Origin: Desulfobacteraceae bacterium 4572_130
Lineage (GTDB): Bacteria > Desulfobacterota > Desulfobacteria > Desulfobacterales > Desulfobacteraceae
Assembly (NCBI GenBank): GCA_002084425.1
Contig: NBLN01000009.1
Coordinates: 1 to 64,000 of the forward strand
Direction: 5' to 3'
Length of the DNA stretch: 64,000 nucleotides
How positions within the stretch are numbered: the first letter of the stretch is position 1; every line of letters starts with the position of its first letter. This document shows, piece after piece, positions 27,401-33,836 of the stretch. The notes below the pieces were generated by a model that saw nothing but the letters and a program-made list of their open reading frames with translations, made no database searches and was not told the DNA's origin. Made by a program: the position numbers and the translations under genes.

Positions 27401-27826
27401 ATTTACTGAAAATTTACTTGGTATAAGTGAGTCTTGATAGGAAACTCTTTTAAGTCCTGCTCTTACAAGAATTCTTGCTTTTTTAGTTGCTTTATCTTCA
27501 TTTTCCGTAACCCATGAGCCATGTTCTCTTACACAAACCATATGAAAAGCATAATAAGGATTAAGCCCTGCCCGCTGACACGCTGCTCTAAATGTTTTTT
27601 CATGCATTCTAGGTGAGCATGAAGCAACAACTACTCTTGTAAGATTATATTCTTTTATATCTTTTTCAATAAGTTCCTGACCTGGATCAGAACACATAAA
27701 CAGATAATCTCGGGAAACAGCAACATTTGGGAAAGTGGCTGCATATTCTGCAACCTCTTTTACCCGAACTCTGTAGGCAATATTAATACCACAATGACAG
27801 ATATAAAATCCAATTCGTTCAGACAT
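24428..27826 (-). CDS. HdrA with an embedded GltD/NfnB-type NAD(P)H module
   Basis: 1132 residues. Residues 1-300 are the HdrA front: ICHCGINIA, VVASCSPRMHEKTF, FAD motif VVGGGIAGMQASLD, TLDCAACIGTPKMV, CTGCGDCAKVCP. From about 310 to 710 a glutamate-synthase-small-subunit-like segment is inserted: CKTSCPAQTNVQGYV, RVCPHPCETDCRRA, FAD motif AVIGSGPAGLTVAYYL, NAD(P)H motif VVIGGGNVAMDAARVA, AAGDSVTGPATV. HdrA then resumes: CLNCGGCCECKLCVDQC, CIGSR...YCSRTCC, and the two-cluster ferredoxin (CVGCQVCIGLCP, CKGCGSCAGHCP). The architecture suggests NAD(P)H entering an HdrA bifurcation site. It overlaps the upstream gene by 8 nt; AGGAGAACTATC precedes the ATG. Confidence 0.9.
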   Translation of the reverse strand: MSERIGFYICHCGINIAYRVRVKEVAEYAATFPNVAVSRDYLFMCSDPGQELIEKDIKEYNLTRVVVASCSPRMHEKTFRAACQRAGLNPYYAFHMVCVREHGSWVTENEDKATKKARILVRAGLKRVSYQDSLIPSKFSVNSNTIVVGGGIAGMQASLDIASSGFKAYLIEKQPTVGGHMLQYDKTFPTLDCAACIGTPKMVAVAQEKNVELMTYAEVEHVSGFVGNFKVTVNKKARYIKSNCTGCGDCAKVCPVEMPNEWDVNTKMRKAIYISFPQAVPVRYVIDKRTTSPCKTSCPAQTNVQGYVQMVKAGNYQQALNIIMERLPLPGVLGRVCPHPCETDCRRALIDSPVSIRDLKRFAADNGKFEDVPKPEVKEIDKHIAVIGSGPAGLTVAYYLRLKGFKVTIFEGMEKPGGMLRTGIPDYRLPPVILDKEINNILSTGIELKTNTFLGKDFTLTSLKEQGFDAVFLGIGAHVPVPMNIENEDAFGVVDAVPFLRRENLENAGSAKKHVVVIGGGNVAMDAARVAIRSGAETVSIVYRRTEKEMPADHEEIKGAKEEGIEFITLVGPKKVITENNKVIGIECIKNELGPSDKSGRRRPVPIENSEYIIHCNMIIPAIGQKVETAPVIKDTNIKLTSWGTFNVNPVTMQTSEPGVFAAGDSVTGPATVIEAIAGGHKAVKAIERYLNNKMELFEQEKEQENREQQISNQEKQDFLPIPEDINIVERGKPVFIEPDARKNSFNEVDLGLDETSAQKDALKCLNCGGCCECKLCVDQCKAEAIDHNVKDEKQIIDAGSIIIATGFDPLNPSPMKQYGYGKYTNVFTNLEFERLSNATGPTSGKFLKRDLNDPMKFTDPPKSVAILHCIGSRDINYHEYCSRTCCMYALKYAHLLKDKCGHDTIVYNFYIDMRCFGKGYEEFFKKVQEEGVKMIRGKAGSITQDSNGILTVTAEDTLSARMLSIEVEMVILCTAMEPRSNAEEVMRKFGIGIGADGFFQEEHPKLAPVSTPSSGVFLAGACQGPKDIPDTVAQAKGAAAECLALSAKGEVEVPPMISYIDPDICVGCQVCIGLCPYSAIEYNEFKNVSEVNSAVCKGCGSCAGHCPSGAAKVRHFTDKQIFAEIDGLLLN

Positions 27827-30074
27827 GATAGTTCTCCTGTGATTCTAAAACTAATTCAGCAACATCTTTCACTTTTATCTTATCCTGTAATTTAAGTTCT
27901 ATTACAGCATCATTAAGCATTTTCATGCAATAAGGACAAGCTGTAGCAATTATATTAGAACCTGTTTCAATAGCTTGTTTTATACGCAGTACTCCAAAAC
28001 TTTCATTAATTGAAAATTTTTCCCAAGGACCACTGCTTCCACCGCCACAGCAAAGACTTGTTGTTTTATTATTATACATTTCAACAAGTTCTAATTTGGG
28101 TATTGCCTTTAAAATATTTCGTGGTGCATTATAAATTCCATTATGCCTTCCAAGATAGCATGGATCATGAAAAGTAACTTTTAAATCAATTTTATTTACT
28201 GGTTTAATAGTTCCTTTTTTAATAAGTGTTTCTAAAAGTTCAACATAATGTTCAATTTTTACAGAATTTGCTAATTTCTTATATGATTTTTTAAAACTGT
28301 TCATGCAATGAGGAGAAAAAGTGAGTATTTTTTTAACATTATTATTTAAAAACATATCAGTATTTTGTTTAGAAAGGTCTGAAAATATATGTTTAACACC
28401 CATTACATTTGAATGTTCTCCACAGCAGTTTTCTTGACTGCCAAGTGTTCCAAAAGAAACTTTAGAATGTTTAAGCAATTTTATTAAAGCATTTCCTGCT
28501 TTTTGTGAATTTTTCAAGACACTTGTGTCATGGGCAATAGTACAACATGTAAATAAATAATATTCATTATTTTTATTAAATTCAGGTATTGATTTATTCC
28601 AATTAATACGATCTTGTTTTTTGCCATTCCAGGGATTGCCATTAATTTTTAAACTTTTAATTGGATTATTTAAATGCTTTGGCAGTTTATTTTTTTCAAC
28701 ATTTTGTTGCCGTACAGATTTAATTATATCAATTATTTCAATTCCTCTGGGGCAGTGTTCAGTACAGGAATTACAAGTAACACACTTCCAGCAAGCTTTA
28801 TCAACATTAAAATCGTCACATGTATTAAGGGAAATATTACGAATTATCTGGCGGGGGCTAAAATACGAAACCTGATTCCAAGGGCAGACTCCAGAACAAG
28901 TGCCGCATTGCATACACCCCATAAAATTCTCATTAACATCTTTTGTAATAGTTTGAAAATCAACTTGTGATTCTTTTAATGCTTTTTCTTTTAAAGTTGT
29001 TAAAAAAATTGCAAGGGGTCTGTAAAAAAGATGTGATAATTTTCCAAAGGGAAGCATTATACAAAGCATGCCAACGCAGATGGCAACATGGATTGTGTAC
29101 ATTGTGTAGGTTGCAATAGGAAAACCTGAAATCCTGAAAAAATGAACAAGAATTCCTGTAAAAGCAATTGCAAATAATAATATAAGAAAAAACAGATCTG
29201 TAAAATCAGAATACCTATGAAGTTTTTCTTCCTTTAAATATAACCTGCTGTACAGCATATTTCCTGAAATAAGCATTAATACAATAGTAGCATAATATCC
29301 AAAAATTCGCGTAGGATGCCAAAACGGATGTATAATATCAGTTTGAAATACTTCAAGAAAACCAATTACAAGAACTTCCATAACAACATAACCTGAAAAC
29401 AGCAGAAAATGCCGCATCCATCTGCTGCTTGGACCTGTTCCGCATTTTCGCCATCGTTTTTGTGTTAAATAATGAAGTAAAAAAATTGGCGCTTGAGTGA
29501 TATAGGTTAAAATAGGAATTTTTGTACCTTTCATAATTTTAAGATACATTCGAAACCCATTTGTAATAAGCAAAATTCCAAGTATGGCAAACATGATTTG
29601 ATCGCCAATATGAACATAATGTGCAGGAGCAAAGGAATTTAATGCTACGCGATCAGTAATAACAGGCCCATGTCCAAATAAAAAAAGCAAAATAATGCTA
29701 AATGCTACAACAAAAAAAGCACCAACTTCCCATTTTGGTGATGTGTAAAATTTATGGGCAAGACCTGTAAAATCAAATTTTGTTGTAAGAAAGCGTCTTG
29801 CTGCCATCATTGTTTCAGCAGGTTCTGCACCTCTTGGACAATCTATATTACAGTCTCCACAATAATAACACAGCCATGGTTCAGGAGATTCAAGTAATTT
29901 GTCTTCAAGTCCCAGTTGAAGATAACGATAAATTTTGCGCGGGAAAGAATTAGTGCCGGTTGACAAGGGACATGCTGCACTACAGTTTCCACACTGCATG
30001 CATAATTCCATATCCTTTGCTCCAAGTTTTTCTATTTCTTTATATAAATTCTGGTTGATATTATTTTTCCCCAA
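27819..30074 (-). CDS. QmoC-HdrD membrane fusion protein
   Basis: 751 residues. Residues 1-100 are HdrC-like (CMQCGNCSAACP from Cys25, CYYCGDCNIDCPRG). Residues 115-370 form a cytochrome b-like membrane domain with about six helices, as in QmoC. Residues 385-751 are HdrD-like: CMQCGTCSGVCPW, CVTCNSCTEHCPRG, then CCG motifs FTCCTIAHD, NCCGEHSN, HDPCYLGRH, SLCCGGGSSGPW. It would link menaquinone to cytoplasmic disulfide or HdrA chemistry in one chain. The start is TTG at 30074, chosen because CTAGGAG stands 7 nt upstream and the first Cys motif follows closely. It is the first gene of the hdr operon; its 5' end is duplicated at 31064-31190. Confidence 0.9.
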   Translation of the reverse strand: MGKNNINQNLYKEIEKLGAKDMELCMQCGNCSAACPLSTGTNSFPRKIYRYLQLGLEDKLLESPEPWLCYYCGDCNIDCPRGAEPAETMMAARRFLTTKFDFTGLAHKFYTSPKWEVGAFFVVAFSIILLFLFGHGPVITDRVALNSFAPAHYVHIGDQIMFAILGILLITNGFRMYLKIMKGTKIPILTYITQAPIFLLHYLTQKRWRKCGTGPSSRWMRHFLLFSGYVVMEVLVIGFLEVFQTDIIHPFWHPTRIFGYYATIVLMLISGNMLYSRLYLKEEKLHRYSDFTDLFFLILLFAIAFTGILVHFFRISGFPIATYTMYTIHVAICVGMLCIMLPFGKLSHLFYRPLAIFLTTLKEKALKESQVDFQTITKDVNENFMGCMQCGTCSGVCPWNQVSYFSPRQIIRNISLNTCDDFNVDKACWKCVTCNSCTEHCPRGIEIIDIIKSVRQQNVEKNKLPKHLNNPIKSLKINGNPWNGKKQDRINWNKSIPEFNKNNEYYLFTCCTIAHDTSVLKNSQKAGNALIKLLKHSKVSFGTLGSQENCCGEHSNVMGVKHIFSDLSKQNTDMFLNNNVKKILTFSPHCMNSFKKSYKKLANSVKIEHYVELLETLIKKGTIKPVNKIDLKVTFHDPCYLGRHNGIYNAPRNILKAIPKLELVEMYNNKTTSLCCGGGSSGPWEKFSINESFGVLRIKQAIETGSNIIATACPYCMKMLNDAVIELKLQDKIKVKDVAELVLESQENYHV

Positions 30075-30128
30075 AGAAATTCTCCTAGATATTTCAGCTT
30101 TCCTTCAAATACAGTATATAGTTATTAT
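30002..30128. repeat. 5' end of the qmoC-hdrD gene, source copy of a duplication
   Basis: This 127-bp block (first ~24 codons plus upstream DNA of the 27819-30074 gene) recurs at 31064-31190 in the same orientation with about six substitutions and no gaps. The two copies bracket about 0.93 kb of foreign-looking DNA. Confidence 0.92.
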
Positions 30129-30524
30129 TAACTTACAGCTTGCTATATATAGTAGGAACTATTCATACAGTTTTGTATTTTCTAGCAGATTGTCGAATAG
30201 CAAATGAAAATTTACCTGTCAACAGGTACATCAGCAATTTTTTTTAAAATATTATTTTAACTTTTTTTATTATGTATGCTGTAAAAGTTTTACTGGTTAT
30301 TTTTTTATATGAATTGCTCTATAAATTTATTGTAATATTGTAAGTTTTAACTATTTTTTAATTAGGCTACAAAAAACTGGAGAGGTGATAAAAATGTTCA
30401 ATATATGATTATGCATAGTACATTATCGAAATAGCGTTAGGGATTAAAAATAATTCCTATACCTTCATAGAACTGAAATTTTATCAAAAAATTACCCCAA
30501 ATCCATTGAAAGGAGAAAGAACTC
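30129..30524. other. 396-bp intergenic region upstream of the island
   Basis: No gene is visible. The left part is the upstream region of the minus-strand qmoC-hdrD gene and contains CTATTCATACAG (about 30159-30170), which shares the ATTCATA half-site found at the hmcA promoter. At about 30433 GCGTTAGGGATT resembles the 3' end of an integron attC site, next to the cassette-like gene at 30525. Both readings are tentative. Confidence 0.35.
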
Positions 30525-30902
30525 ATGAAATTATTTATAACAGCAATATTTGCCTTTGTTATTTTTGTTACTCCATTGCATGCTAACGAGTTTACAATTG
30601 TCGCTCCTCAAGACGGCCAAATTGTCTACGCTAACCCAACCAACGGGGAATATACGATTCCAATAAGCTTTAGTGCTATTTCTTATGTTGACAGCCTAAG
30701 GCCCATACTCATAAACTGGAGTGTTGGAAGTCAAGGGAACAGCTATGATGGTTTGAAAGGAAAAGCCTACATGCGTGAGCATTTTACAACTCAGTTTGTA
30801 TTTAAAAGCAGTTTGGGATCCTTATTAGAAACGGAAGTAGTAGTTACCATCTTCCGTGGTAATATTTCGGAGAGTGTTTCAGTACAAGTAGTATACCCAT
30901 AG
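30525..30902 (+). CDS. Small secreted protein of unknown function
   Basis: 125 residues with a clear Sec signal peptide (MKLFITAIFAFVIFVTPLHA, probable cleavage before NEF) and a mature part rich in beta-strand-forming residues (EFTIVAPQDGQIVYA, EVVVTIFRGNISESVSVQVV), suggesting one immunoglobulin-like or similar beta-sandwich fold in the periplasm. I do not recognise the family. A strong AAAGGAG precedes the ATG. Base composition is visibly less AT-rich than the flanking operons, and the gene sits alone on the plus strand in the cassette-like island, which suggests transfer. Confidence 0.7.
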   Translation: MKLFITAIFAFVIFVTPLHANEFTIVAPQDGQIVYANPTNGEYTIPISFSAISYVDSLRPILINWSVGSQGNSYDGLKGKAYMREHFTTQFVFKSSLGSLLETEVVVTIFRGNISESVSVQVVYP

Positions 30903-31063
30903 GTCCATAGGCGTAACAGAACGAGTAAAGCTGGGGGGGGGCTTGAATGATCAGTATTGTCGGAGATAAAGAATCTTATATTTCAATAGTCTGTTTTGCA
31001 ATTCCTTGCCCCCATTTGTTTTGTACTAATCAGTGCCTAACCCATCAGTCAAAAGGTCTTAAA
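30903..31063. other. Non-coding island segment with G9 tract and attC-like half
   Basis: No gene. It holds a nine-G run (30933-30941), unusual in this AT-rich DNA, and near 31036-31058 GCCTAACCCATCAGTCAAAA, which resembles the 5' arm of an integron attC site. That arm stops a few bases before the duplicated qmoC-hdrD segment at 31064, as if the site were truncated by that event. Confidence 0.35.
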
Positions 31064-31190
31064 ATAATTCCATATCCTTTGCTCCAAGTTTTTCTATTTC
31101 TTTATATAAATTCTGGCTAATATTATTTTTCCCCAAAAAAATTCTCCTAGATATTTCAACTTTCCTTTAAATACAGTATATAGATATTAC
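31064..31190. repeat. Duplicated 5' end of the qmoC-hdrD gene
   Basis: Second copy of the block at 30002-30128. The minus-strand ribosome site and TTG start are retained, but the frame stops after about 25 codons (…KDMELF, stop). It can only give a tiny peptide, though the upstream signals may still drive antisense transcription toward the cassette gene at 30525. Confidence 0.92.
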
Positions 31191-31227
31191 AAGCTTAGGG
31201 TAAAATAATTATAATACTGAGGTGAAC

Positions 31228-31437
31228 ATGATTAAAAATTTTATTTTAGACTATTGGATTGATGATGGTTGGTATGTAGGAAAACTTCGTGAAGTCCCAG
31301 GAGTTTTTAGTCAGGGGGAAACTTTTGAAGAGTTAAAACTAAATATTAAAGATGCTTTTGCTCTTATGACTGATGAAATGCTGTCAATTCCTGTTCAAAA
31401 TTTTAAGTCTGCTGAATTACAAATAGAAGTGCCGTGA
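31228..31437 (+). CDS. hicB: HicB-like antitoxin
   Basis: 69 residues from the ATG at 31228, preferred over an upstream GTG because GAGGTG is the ribosome site. The protein shows the HicB partial RNase-H-like fold: YWIDDGWYVGKLREVPGVFSQGETFEEL followed by an amphipathic helix NIKDAFALMTDEML. No C-terminal DNA-binding extension is visible; this is the short HicB type. Its TGA overlaps the GTG start of hicA (GTGA). Antitoxin and toxin would form a complex that neutralises HicA. In gene order it is the less usual antitoxin-first arrangement. Confidence 0.85.
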   Translation: MIKNFILDYWIDDGWYVGKLREVPGVFSQGETFEELKLNIKDAFALMTDEMLSIPVQNFKSAELQIEVP

Positions 31438-31610
31438 AACGTAAAAATTTTATTAAACAACTCATTGCTAAAGGCTGTTACCTAAAGCGACACGGAAGCA
31501 GACACGATATTTATGCCAACCCTATGATCGGGAAACAAGTACCTGTTCCAAGGCATCAGGAAATTAAGGAAAGCTTATGCAAATTAATCAAAAAGCAGTT
31601 GGGAATATAA
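31434..31610 (+). CDS. hicA: HicA-like mRNA interferase toxin
   Basis: A 58-codon gene (GTG at 31434, TAA at 31608-31610) read directly from the sequence. The product starts KRKNFIKQLIAKGCYLKRHG and has the family's catalytic His in HGSRHDIY, followed by VPVPRHQEIKESLCKLIKKQ, the standard double-stranded-RNA-binding-like fold. HicA cleaves mRNA when free of HicB. The start codon overlaps the hicB stop. The attC-like site begins 4 nt after the stop, as expected for a gene cassette. Confidence 0.88.
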   Translation: MKRKNFIKQLIAKGCYLKRHGSRHDIYANPMIGKQVPVPRHQEIKESLCKLIKKQLGI

Positions 31611-31614
31611 GAAC

Positions 31615-31748
31615 TCCTAACAAATTATTCAAGACAGACCCCAAACGCGCATAGCTCTTTGTTTTTATAAAATTACTCTTTCTTCAATAAAAGCGCTCCC
31701 AAGCAAAGTAAATACAGCGTTTTAGGCTGCTCAATTCAAGCGTTATAC
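31615..31748 (+). other. Integron attC-like recombination site
   Basis: 134 bp with both arms of an attC site. The left arm TCCTAACAAATTATTCAAGA is close to the common CTAACAATTCATTCAAG form. The right arm GGCTGCTCAATTCAAGCG plus GTTATAC (31742-31748) is close to GGCTTAATTCAAGCGTTAG. Inside, CAAACGC and GCGTTTT, and CTTTG and CAAAG, can pair. The R' core GTTATAC deviates from GTTRRRY at one position. The site sits between hicA and the next small gene, exactly where cassettes join. No integrase gene is in the window. Confidence 0.65.
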
Positions 31749-31775
31749 AAAAAACATTTTTATAAAGGTGATTAA

Positions 31776-32090
31776 TTGAAACCAAAAAATCTATATCCAA
31801 ATGAAAAATTTTCAAATGCCATAACTACTTTAGCAACCAGCCCCAAATCTATTCAAGAAAGGATCGCAGATGCATTCATATTTGATATAATACATGTAAA
31901 AGCGAAAGATGTTCCAGAGGACATCCAATACAGACTTGAAAAATTGCAAAAAAAAATGACATCTGTGGAGCCTATATCAGATGAAGGTCGCATTATTGCG
32001 ACAACCCGAAATATGACTACAGATGAAGCAGTAGAAATCGCCAATGAGATAGTTTATCTAGCAGATATAATTAATAATTCCAGCCAATAG
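31776..32090 (+). CDS. Unknown small soluble protein (cassette-like)
   Basis: 104 residues, mostly helical and charged, with no recognised motif: a segment SIQERIADAFIFDIIHV, then LEKLQKKM and a C-terminal helix DEAVEIANEIVYLADIINN. The start is a TTG preceded by AAAGGTG at five nt. It begins 27 nt after the attC-like site and ends before a clear terminator, so it could be the second gene of a cassette array. Function unknown. Confidence 0.6.
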   Translation: MKPKNLYPNEKFSNAITTLATSPKSIQERIADAFIFDIIHVKAKDVPEDIQYRLEKLQKKMTSVEPISDEGRIIATTRNMTTDEAVEIANEIVYLADIINNSSQ

Positions 32091-32096
32091 CCAAGC

Positions 32097-32131
32097 AACA
32101 CACCTTGTGTGTTATTTTGCTATTTTTTTTT
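32097..32131 (+). terminator. Intrinsic terminator after the island
   Basis: AACACAC-CTT-GTGTGTT stem-loop (32097-32113), flanked by an outer TAGC/GCTA pairing and followed by a T run ending in ATTTTTTTTTTAT. It suits the plus-strand gene at 31776. The T run touches the pgpA stop codon on the other strand. Confidence 0.75.
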
Positions 32132-32606
32132 ATAATACCATTAAAATTATTTTTAAAACAACAAAAGTAAAAAGTCCTGCAACAATATCATCTAAAACAA
32201 CACCTGCCCCATTATTAAATTTTTTTTCAAAATTTCGTATTGGAGGGGGCTTTAAAATATCAAAAAATCTAAATATAAAAAATCCTAGAATAAGATTTAA
32301 AAAAGTAATAGGTATCCCTGCCATTGCAACTACAAACCCTGCAATTTCATCAATCACAATACATCCTGGATCTTTTTGTTTTAAAATTTTTTCAGCTTTA
32401 TCACATATCCATATGCTGAAAATAATTAAAAAAATTACTCCAAATACTTTATAATCTGCATTAAGCCAATTTAAAAAAAACACAAAAGGAATACCTGCTA
32501 AAGTTCCAAATGTTCCCGGAGCAAAAGGTATTTTACCAACAAATCCACCAGTAGTGATAAAAATAATAATTTTTTCTTTTAAATTCTTGTTATCAGTTAA
32601 ATTCAT
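32130..32606 (-). CDS. pgpA: Phosphatidylglycerophosphatase A
   Basis: 158 residues, usual for PgpA. It has the family signatures GKIPFAPGTFGTLAG near residue 23 and VIDEIAGF near residue 84 (acidic residues for metal), and several membrane helices. It removes the phosphate from phosphatidylglycerophosphate to make phosphatidylglycerol in the inner membrane. It follows larC by 43 nt on the same strand and may be the last gene of a pepT-larC-pgpA unit. Confidence 0.92.
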   Translation of the reverse strand: MNLTDNKNLKEKIIIFITTGGFVGKIPFAPGTFGTLAGIPFVFFLNWLNADYKVFGVIFLIIFSIWICDKAEKILKQKDPGCIVIDEIAGFVVAMAGIPITFLNLILGFFIFRFFDILKPPPIRNFEKKFNNGAGVVLDDIVAGLFTFVVLKIILMVL

Positions 32607-32649
32607 ATTTAAATCTATATCCTTAAAAAATATTAATAATTAAAAAATC

Positions 32650-33831
32650 TTACTTTATATCCAAAGATATTTGTGAATAAACATGTTTTAAAGGGATTTT
32701 TTCTTTTTGTGCAATTTTACGGCATATTTCATATTCAGGCACTAGACAATGAATACCATTAATCTGCGTTATTTTTTTTACCTGAATATCTCCAAATCTT
32801 GTTTTTACAAATACTTTTTTTCTTTTAAGTATTGTTCTTTTAACTTTATGATATCTTACTCCTGTTGTTGTTGTTTGTTGTAAAATCAGATTAATAATAT
32901 TTTGTAAATCTTGTTTTTTACATAATACTTCCATTTTTATTCCAGGTCTGTTTTTTTTCATTTGTACTGGAATATAATATAAATCAAGGGCATTTTCTTT
33001 AAAAATCTGCTCCATAACATAACTGAAAATTTCAGGATTCATATCATCAATTACAGTTTCAACAACAAATACACTTTCCTTTGTTATAAAATCATTTTCT
33101 AAGAAAATATTTTTTTCTTTATGGCCAGTTATAATACGAAGAAAATTAGGAATTTTTGAATCAGATTTATTTTTGCCTGAACCATAACCTATTTTATCAA
33201 TAATCATATCAGGTATAGGTCCAAATTCATTAACAAGCGTAGTAATAATGGCAGCTCCTGTTGGAGTAACAATTTCCCTTGGTATTTTTAAATTTTTTAC
33301 AGGCACTTTTTTTAATATTTCAAGTGTTGCAGGTGCTGGAACCGGAATAACACCATGACGGCATTTTACAAAACCTGTTCCCAAAGGAATTAATGGAGCA
33401 TATACATGTGTAATTTTAAGATATTCTATACATAAAAATGCTCCAACAATATCAACTATAGCATCAACTCCTCCAAGTTCATGAAAATGAATTTTTTCAA
33501 TATCAGTGCCATGCACTTGGGATTCAGCTTTAGCAATTTTTTTAAAAGCAGATAAACTTAAATTTTTAGTTTTATCAGAAAGACAAGATTTTAAAATCAA
33601 AGTTTTTATGTCTTTATAATTTTTTGCATGACAATTTTTATCTATATCTACAAAAAGATTTACTCCTTTTATTTCACTGTGCCAAATATCTTCTGCCCTT
33701 ATATCAAAGCCCTTTAAAGGTATAGATGCTATTTTTTTTTTAAGCCAGTCAATGGGAACTCCAAGATGAACAAAAGCTCCTAAAGTCATATCACCACTTA
33801 TGCCGGAAAAAATATCAAACCAAGCTATCAT
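32650..33831 (-). CDS. larC: LarC: nickel insertase for the nickel-pincer cofactor
   Basis: 393 residues, full length for LarC. It starts MIAWFDIFSGISGDMTLGA and has the conserved KIHFHELGGVDAIVDIVG and EIVTPTGAAI stretches. The C-terminal part (FVVETVIDDMNPE, GVRYHKVKR) is in the same frame, so no programmed frameshift is needed as in Lactiplantibacillus. LarC inserts nickel into the pyridinium cofactor of lactate racemase and related LarA enzymes. No larA, larB or larE is in the window. It starts six nt after the peptidase gene ends. Confidence 0.92.
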   Translation of the reverse strand: MIAWFDIFSGISGDMTLGAFVHLGVPIDWLKKKIASIPLKGFDIRAEDIWHSEIKGVNLFVDIDKNCHAKNYKDIKTLILKSCLSDKTKNLSLSAFKKIAKAESQVHGTDIEKIHFHELGGVDAIVDIVGAFLCIEYLKITHVYAPLIPLGTGFVKCRHGVIPVPAPATLEILKKVPVKNLKIPREIVTPTGAAIITTLVNEFGPIPDMIIDKIGYGSGKNKSDSKIPNFLRIITGHKEKNIFLENDFITKESVFVVETVIDDMNPEIFSYVMEQIFKENALDLYYIPVQMKKNRPGIKMEVLCKKQDLQNIINLILQQTTTTGVRYHKVKRTILKRKKVFVKTRFGDIQVKKITQINGIHCLVPEYEICRKIAQKEKIPLKHVYSQISLDIK

Positions 33832-33836
33832 AATAT

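Noticed and set aside
30933-30941. G9 tract as a phase-variation switch
   Set aside because: It lies outside any gene and is not placed between promoter elements of one; a sequencing error is also possible.
30525-32090. Prophage remnant
   Set aside because: No integrase, structural, lysis or replication genes; the attC-like site explains the small-gene layout better.
32650-33831. Programmed frameshift in larC
   Set aside because: Both LarC halves are in one continuous frame of normal length.
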